5,338 nt of DNA, taken from the NCBI GenBank assembly GCA_905210545.1, contig CAJLXC010000067.1:1-5338 (forward strand), in the 5' to 3' direction. Source of the DNA: an uncultured Eubacteriales bacterium. GTDB taxonomy: Bacteria; Bacillota; Clostridia; Christensenellales; Borkfalkiaceae. Of the stretch, positions 1-5,338 are shown in pieces (the first letter of the stretch is position 1; every line of letters begins with the position of its first letter). Made by a program: the position numbers and the translations under genes. Below the pieces are notes generated by a model, which saw nothing but the letters and a program-made list of their open reading frames with translations, was not told where the DNA came from and ran no database searches.

Positions 1-1734
<1,734 letters not shown>

Positions 1735-1747
1735 CTTTCTCTTTTCA

Positions 1748-1765
1748 GATTGCACTTTCGCAATC
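1748..1765 (-). other. Small hairpin just upstream of mature 23S 5' end
   Basis: On the minus strand GATTGC and GCAATC form a perfect 6-bp stem around a six-base loop (GAAAGT). It lies about 13 bases before the predicted mature end. It could help position precursor processing, but this is inferred from location only. There is no U-tract after it, so it is not a terminator. Confidence 0.4.
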
Positions 1766-1956
1766 CGTCGAATTTACTTTCTACATTTCCTTGACTTTAT
1801 TACTCGACTACTTCCAGTGATTCGTTCCTACGTTTATTTTCTTCGTATTAACCTTTCATTTTTCTATAGTCTATTTGCTCTTTGCCTTAATGTACTATTT
1901 TCTTTTCTTTAAGTCTTTACTCGTTAGATAATTATTTACTAATCATCTTCCTTTCT

Positions 1957-1972
1957 CTATGCAGTTGTCAAT
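1957..1972 (-). promoter_or_regulatory. boxA-like / conserved rRNA spacer motif
   Basis: The minus strand reads ATTGACAACTGCATAG. It resembles the TTGAAAACTGCATA/TTTGAAAACTG motif that commonly precedes 23S genes in Firmicutes spacers, often discussed as a boxA antitermination or processing element. It also contains TTGACA, but no good -10 box follows at 16-18 bases, so I do not read it as a second promoter. Its presence shows that the leader keeps part of a spacer-type sequence even though no 16S gene is attached. Confidence 0.45.
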
Positions 1973-1979
1973 CTACTGT

Positions 1980-2007
1980 AACCGACGACGGTCGGTTTTA
2001 CGCCGAC
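1980..2007 (-). other. Two mutually exclusive leader stems
   Basis: On the minus strand three blocks occur in order: GTCGG (2007-2003), CCGAC (1995-1991) and GTCGG (1986-1982). The middle block can pair with the first (5 bp, seven-base loop) or with the third (7 bp over 1991-1997 and 1980-1986, four-base loop CGTC). The second stem should be the more stable. No U-run follows on the transcribed strand, so it does not look like a terminator. A folding switch is possible but unproven. Confidence 0.4.
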
Positions 2008-2024
2008 GCCCTATGCGCCAACGA

Positions 2025-2042
2025 CTATCTTTCAATCGATAG
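2025..2042 (-). other. Hairpin at the 5' end of the pre-23S transcript
   Basis: CTATC and GATAG form a 5-bp stem with an eight-base loop. It begins at about +2 of the predicted transcript, with a possible G-U pair extending it to the first base. Such a 5'-terminal stem could protect the precursor from 5' attack. The stem is short and may be chance. Confidence 0.3.
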
Positions 2043-2049
2043 CCTATAT

Positions 2050-2078
2050 ATATTAGCATTTATGCTTTTTTAAGTCAA
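2050..2078 (-). promoter_or_regulatory. Strong promoter of the 23S rRNA gene
   Basis: The minus strand has -35 TTGACT (2078-2073), a 17-base spacer, and -10 TAATAT (2055-2050). TG at -15/-14 gives an extended -10 (TGC-TAATAT). The predicted start is the G at 2043. A GTP start is a known feature of Bacillus rRNA promoters and is linked there to growth-rate control by GTP level; extending this here is inference. Together with the AT-rich upstream region, this is an rRNA-grade housekeeping promoter driving 23S directly. Confidence 0.85.
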
Positions 2079-2080
2079 GC

Positions 2081-2128
2081 GAAAAATAAAAGTTTTTAAG
2101 AGTTTTTTAAATTTTTTAAGAATTTTTT
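2081..2128 (-). promoter_or_regulatory. UP-like element with phased T-tracts
   Basis: Directly upstream of the 23S -35 box, positions -38 to -59 (2081-2102) are almost pure A/T, as in an UP element bound by the RNA polymerase alpha C-terminal domain. Further upstream there are four plus-strand T-runs at 2093-2097, 2103-2108, 2112-2117 and 2123-2128. Their centres are about 10.5, 9 and 11 bases apart, close to one helical turn, so they should bend the DNA in one direction. Both properties are known to boost rRNA promoters. Confidence 0.6.
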
Positions 2129-2138
2129 GCGCGGGGCG

Positions 2139-2154
2139 TTTTGCGAACGCAAAA
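2139..2154. promoter_or_regulatory. Operator-like palindrome between the divergent promoters
   Basis: TTTTGCG, a two-base centre (AA), then CGCAAAA form a perfect dyad with 7-bp arms. It can extend outward by a GCG/CGC pair if two bases bulge. It sits about 63 to 78 bases upstream of the predicted transporter start and about 60 bases behind the 23S -35 box, so neither predicted transcript includes it. That placement fits a protein-binding site better than an RNA hairpin. The regulator is unknown. Confidence 0.4.
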
Positions 2155-2180
2155 GGCGCATAGAGAATATCCGCGGGCAA

Positions 2181-2210
2181 TTGACAACGCTGCTTTATAT
2201 AATATATAAT
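2181..2210 (+). promoter_or_regulatory. Consensus sigma-A-type promoter of the transporter gene
   Basis: TTGACA (2181-2186) and TATAAT (2205-2210) both match the consensus exactly, with an 18-base spacer that is one longer than optimal. The predicted start is near 2217, giving a 5' UTR of about 51 bases. The -35 box is 102 bases from that of the divergent 23S promoter, so the two share one upstream region. The strength of the boxes suggests high constitutive expression unless a repressor acts. Confidence 0.8.
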
Positions 2211-2229
2211 GTTTAAAATGAATAAGTTT

Positions 2230-2255
2230 TTATCGACGATTTTTATGATCGATAA
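2230..2255 (+). promoter_or_regulatory. 5' UTR hairpin adjoining the ribosome binding site
   Basis: TTATCGA (2230-2236) pairs perfectly with TCGATAA (2249-2255) across a 12-base loop. The 3' arm takes in the first two A residues of the AAGGAGA Shine-Dalgarno sequence. It could modestly limit ribosome access or, as DNA, serve as an operator just downstream of the promoter. There is no following U-run, so it is not an attenuator-type terminator. Confidence 0.4.
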
Positions 2256-2260
2256 GGAGA
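2254..2260 (+). promoter_or_regulatory. Ribosome binding site of the transporter gene
   Basis: AAGGAGA lies seven bases before the ATG at 2268 with an A-rich spacer. It is a near-perfect Shine-Dalgarno site at ideal spacing and fixes the start codon choice. Confidence 0.85.
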
Positions 2261-2267
2261 AATAAAA

Positions 2268-5200
2268 ATGCTGACCTTAAAAAACGTTGTTAAAATATAC
2301 AACGAGAAAAAGAAAAATCCCGTTTGCGCGCTGGACGGAATATCTCTCGACATTCCGGAAACGGGTATGATCTTTATTCTCGGCAAAAGCGGCTCAGGCA
2401 AATCGACGCTGCTTAACTTAATCGGCGGTCTCGACTTTCCCACGGACGGCGAAATAATAATCGACGGAAAAAGCAGCAAGGATTTTGCGCCGCGCGACTA
2501 CGACGGATACAGAAATTCCTACGTGGGATTTGTTTTTCAGGAATACAACATTCTCGACGAGCTGACGGTAGAACAAAACGTCGCGCTTGCGCTTCAGCTG
2601 CAGGACAAACCCAACGACAAACGCGCGATAAACGACGTTCTCGAAAAAATGGAGCTGACGGGACTGAACAGGCGCAAACCAAGCACTCTGTCAGGAGGGC
2701 AAAGACAGCGCGTGGCGATTGCCCGCGCGCTCATAAAGAACCCTAAAATCATAATGGCGGACGAACCGACGGGCGCGCTCGACTCAAAAACGGGCGAGCA
2801 GATATTTTCCGTTTTAAAAACGCTTTCTAAAGACAGACCCGTGTTAGTCGTATCTCACGACAGAGGCTTTGCCGAACGGTACGGCGACAGGATCATAGAG
2901 CTTGCGGACGGGAAGATTTTGTCCGACGAAGAATCTCGCGGCGAAAACGCCGTTTCTAAAAATTACGAAATCATAAGCGACGGCTCGGTAATCATAAAAG
3001 ACTGGCGCAAAATTACGGAAAACGAATTCAAAGAACTGATATCCGAGATGCGCGAGCGGAACGAAAAAACGATTCTGATCACCCCGCCCGCCGAAAAAGC
3101 CGCCGCGCCGAAAGCGGAAGTCGCGCCCGCGCCCGTTGCAAAAGACGAGCAGACGGCTAAAACCGCGCCCGCAAAGGACGGCGAACAAACGACAAACGCC
3201 GCACCCCGCGCAAAGCACGACAAAAAAGCGATATTCGCCAAATCGGATTTGCCGATGAAACACGCCCTGAGACTTGCGGCGGACAGCATAAAGAGAAAGC
3301 CGATACGCCTTGCGTTTACCGTTCTTTTATCGGTTATCGCGTTTACGCTGTTCGGAATTTCCACGGCTCTGATGCTTTACGACCCGGCGTATTCCGTTTC
3401 CAACGCGATGAAAAGCTCGTCTTACGACAGCGCGGTTCTGCTTAAAGAATACGACGCGCACTACACGCAAATCACGTTACGGGGTAACGAATACGAAAGA
3501 TCCGAAAAAAACACCCGACTAAAAACGGCGTTCACGGAAAACGACCTTAAAAATCTCAATTCCAACAAGCTCGGTCTTAAATTTGCGGGAATAATCGATC
3601 TGGGCGCATACAATTTCGACGCGGACGGGGTTTCCGGATACAGAAGCAACAACTTTGCGATAGAAGGCTTCCGAATCCCCCTTGAGCTTCGGAGCTATTA
3701 CGGCGTTACTTACTTTACGGGCTTTTCCGATTGCGGAGAAAAATTTTTAACGGACAACGGATTCACGCGCGTTGCAGGCAGATACCCGACGAATAAAAAC
3801 GAAATCGCGATATCTCTTTATATGTTCGACGCAATGACGCAGTCGATACTGAGCGAACCTGAAAATGATTATATAAAGTCCGTTTCTTACGAAGATATTT
3901 TCGGAGAAGAATTAGTACTCGGCGGAATGCCTCTGACCATATGCGGCATTTACGACGTGGGAAAAATCCCCGAAAAGTTTCGCGAATTGCTGAACAAGAA
4001 AAGCGAACTCGATTTTCTGACCAGAAGAAAAATGACGGAAGAGCTGACCGACGTATTAAAAAACAGCTTTCATTCTCTGGCTTTCGTTTCGGAAGATTTT
4101 TACGAGGCTCACAAATACGATAACGTCATATTCCTCTCCGCCGACGCTTACGGAATCAGATTAAGCGAAAATCCTATAAATAAAACCGTTTACGAGAGCG
4201 ACTCCGCGTCGATATTTACGCCCTCCTCCGTCTGGAAATACGACGAGCTGGTTAATTTTTACGACGCGAAAGGCAACACTTTAAACAACCCCGTATTAAG
4301 CGAAAACGACGTTTATCTGTCCTCTTTATGCGTATGTCAGGAAGCCGTAGAGTTATGCGACGAGCTGGAAAAAGCAGGCTATGACAATGCGGATTTTACG
4401 CGAATCAAAGAAATTCTCGGCAACGTAAAACAAAGCTCTTTATACAGCCTTTCAAGCAAAGAAATCACCGAACTTACGGAAAAAATCTTTTCCGTTTATA
4501 AGGCGTATTATAAAAAAGATTTCCCTTTGCCGACGAAGATATACGCCAAAACCTATCAGGGAAAAGAAACGACGCTCAACGTAAAAGGCGTTTACTCTTT
4601 TACGGGCAAAAGCACGGATAATCGTTATAATTATTTAGTTTCAGACGAGTTCCGCGACAAATATTGCTTAAAAAATTATACGAGCGGCGGCAGCGTAAAA
4701 ACCGTTTATAAAACCGAATACGAGCTTTCGCCGGAAACGGAAAAATACGGAAAGGTAATAACGCTCTCCGACCATTCGCGGGAAAAAACGAAATACGCGC
4801 TGAACGCCGGGCAAAACGGCGCGACTTACGTCATGAGCAACGCGATTTACGAAATAACCGTCCGCACCGCGTCCGTTATATCGCAAATGAAAAAGATTTT
4901 TTACGTCGCGGGAGCAGTAATGGGGCTTTTTGCCGCGCTGATGCTGTTTAATTTTATCAGCTCCTCTATAACCGTTAAAAGACGGGAAATAGGCATTCTG
5001 CGCGCCGTCGGCGCAAACAAAACGGACGTAATGAAAATATTCTTTACGGAAACCCTTTTAATAACGATAGTCTGCTTTATCTTTTCCGCAGTGGCGGGCG
5101 GTTTAATCTGTTCTCTTCTCAACGCGTATTCGCTGAAAAACGAGCTGATGATAACGATTCTCGATTATAACGCGCTAAACGTGACAATATTATTTATAAT

Positions 5201-5288
5201 AACGCTTGCGGTATCTTTTATATCCACGGTATTCCCCGTATCGCAGGCGGCGAACAAACCTCCCGCGGACGGAATAAGGGGCAACTGA
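2268..5288 (+). CDS. Fused ABC transporter ATPase/permease, MacB/FtsX type
   Basis: A complete 1,006-residue protein with an N-terminal ATPase (about 1-220) of the LolD/MacB/BceA class. It shows Walker A GKSGSGKS (39-46), Q-loop Gln91, signature LSGGQ (141-145), Walker B with Glu166, D-loop ALD (170-172) and switch His197. All catalytic motifs are intact. A linker (about 220-330) follows, with an Ala/Pro/Lys-rich stretch at 273-316. TM1 is near 347-370. A region of about 500 residues, predicted outside the membrane, includes GRYPTNKNEI (504-513), common in MacB-type domains. TM2-4 are near 877-901, 928-952 and 970-990. KRREIGILRAVGA (904-916) is the classic FtsX-family coupling segment. By family it should dimerise and use ATP-driven movement to act on an extracytoplasmic substrate (peptide, lipid or lipoprotein). 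The substrate is not readable. E. coli MacB is about 650 residues; the excess here is mainly the external domain and linker. No partner gene is visible. Confidence 0.9.
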   Translation: MLTLKNVVKIYNEKKKNPVCALDGISLDIPETGMIFILGKSGSGKSTLLNLIGGLDFPTDGEIIIDGKSSKDFAPRDYDGYRNSYVGFVFQEYNILDELTVEQNVALALQLQDKPNDKRAINDVLEKMELTGLNRRKPSTLSGGQRQRVAIARALIKNPKIIMADEPTGALDSKTGEQIFSVLKTLSKDRPVLVVSHDRGFAERYGDRIIELADGKILSDEESRGENAVSKNYEIISDGSVIIKDWRKITENEFKELISEMRERNEKTILITPPAEKAAAPKAEVAPAPVAKDEQTAKTAPAKDGEQTTNAAPRAKHDKKAIFAKSDLPMKHALRLAADSIKRKPIRLAFTVLLSVIAFTLFGISTALMLYDPAYSVSNAMKSSSYDSAVLLKEYDAHYTQITLRGNEYERSEKNTRLKTAFTENDLKNLNSNKLGLKFAGIIDLGAYNFDADGVSGYRSNNFAIEGFRIPLELRSYYGVTYFTGFSDCGEKFLTDNGFTRVAGRYPTNKNEIAISLYMFDAMTQSILSEPENDYIKSVSYEDIFGEELVLGGMPLTICGIYDVGKIPEKFRELLNKKSELDFLTRRKMTEELTDVLKNSFHSLAFVSEDFYEAHKYDNVIFLSADAYGIRLSENPINKTVYESDSASIFTPSSVWKYDELVNFYDAKGNTLNNPVLSENDVYLSSLCVCQEAVELCDELEKAGYDNADFTRIKEILGNVKQSSLYSLSSKEITELTEKIFSVYKAYYKKDFPLPTKIYAKTYQGKETTLNVKGVYSFTGKSTDNRYNYLVSDEFRDKYCLKNYTSGGSVKTVYKTEYELSPETEKYGKVITLSDHSREKTKYALNAGQNGATYVMSNAIYEITVRTASVISQMKKIFYVAGAVMGLFAALMLFNFISSSITVKRREIGILRAVGANKTDVMKIFFTETLLITIVCFIFSAVAGGLICSLLNAYSLKNELMITILDYNALNVTILFIITLAVSFISTVFPVSQAANKPPADGIRGN

Positions 5289-5338
5289 AAACCTTTTCCT
5301 TAGCCTCTTTTCCTCTCCGCCAAGCCGGATTTAAGCTT
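5289..5338. other. Downstream flank, no gene seen
   Basis: Fifty bases follow the TGA stop. I see no start of another gene with a ribosome binding site and no complete terminator hairpin. AAGC (5322-5325 region) and the terminal GCTT could be part of a weak stem cut by the window edge. Whether the transporter is monocistronic cannot be decided here. Confidence 0.4.

Larger units (their letters stand above)
1735..2043 (-). other. 23S rRNA precursor leader (no gene inside)
   Basis: This stretch of about 309 bases lies between the predicted transcription start (G at 2043, minus strand) and the mature 23S 5' end. It holds no 16S rRNA end, no tRNA and no convincing coding region. It is AT-rich and purine-rich on the transcribed strand. 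It carries a boxA-like motif (1957-1972) and small hairpins (1748-1765, 1980-2007, 2025-2042). In a normal operon this position would be the 16S-23S spacer; here it is a free-standing leader. By analogy with known rRNA processing, its part nearest the gene should pair with sequence beyond the 23S 3' end to form an RNase III stalk, but that partner is outside the window. Confidence 0.75.
2011..2163. repeat. 9-bp perfect inverted repeat bracketing the rRNA promoter
   Basis: CTATGCGCC at 2011-2019 is the exact reverse complement of GGCGCATAG at 2155-2163. The arms are 135 bases apart and enclose the whole 23S promoter, its UP-like region and the palindrome at 2139-2154. They do not extend by further matches, and I see no target-site duplication or transposase. 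A 9-bp match somewhere in about 500 bases is not rare by chance, so the repeat is real but its meaning is open. Confidence 0.4.

Noticed and set aside
1951..1971. A second minus-strand promoter starting at TTGACA (1971-1966).
   Set aside because: No acceptable -10 box at 16-18 bases; the motif fits the conserved rRNA spacer element better.
1980..1999. Plus-strand hairpin AACCGAC/GTCGGTT followed by a short T-run, like a terminator.
   Set aside because: Only about three T residues follow, and no plus-strand gene ends upstream, so there is nothing to terminate.
2413..3364. Minus-strand frames opposite the transporter gene.
   Set aside because: They are shadows of the high-G+C codon pattern; the plus frame has all ABC motifs in order and a strong start.
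5333..5338. Window ends exactly in AAGCTT, a HindIII site, hinting at a cloning boundary.
   Set aside because: A six-base site at the edge can be chance, and nothing else suggests vector or ligation sequence.

Overview
The window holds two divergent transcription units. On the minus strand is the 5' part (about 1.73 kb, roughly 60%) of a 23S rRNA gene, running off the left edge. On the plus strand is one complete 1,006-codon gene for a fused ABC transporter, with an ATPase and an FtsX/MacB-type permease in one chain. The rRNA sequence, the consensus sigma-A-type promoters, the strong AAGGAGA ribosome binding site and a TTGACAACTGCATAG motif typical of Firmicutes rRNA spacers all suggest a Clostridia-like Firmicute. 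The coding sequence favours GCG, GAC, AAC and AAA codons, as in some uncultured gut Clostridia, but I cannot place it more precisely from sequence alone.

Layout: 1-1734 is 23S rRNA (minus), from its mature 5' end through domains I-III into the start of domain IV. 1735-2043 is the 23S precursor leader, with no 16S rRNA, tRNA or protein gene. 2050-2078 is a strong extended -10 promoter for the 23S gene, preceded by an UP-like element and four helically phased T-tracts (2081-2128). 2139-2210 holds an operator-like palindrome and a consensus promoter firing to the right. 2217-2267 is a short 5' UTR with a hairpin touching the Shine-Dalgarno site. 2268-5288 is the transporter gene. The last 50 bases hold no gene.

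The most notable point is that the 23S gene stands apart from any 16S gene. The DNA upstream of it is a complete promoter followed by an oppositely oriented protein gene, so this copy must be transcribed independently. The transporter is a MacB-like half-transporter (NBD, linker, TM1, about 500 extracytoplasmic residues, TM2-4) expected to act as a homodimer. Its substrate cannot be read from the sequence, and no two-component system or partner gene is in view. I saw no CRISPR array, insertion sequence, tRNA or clear new multi-gene system.
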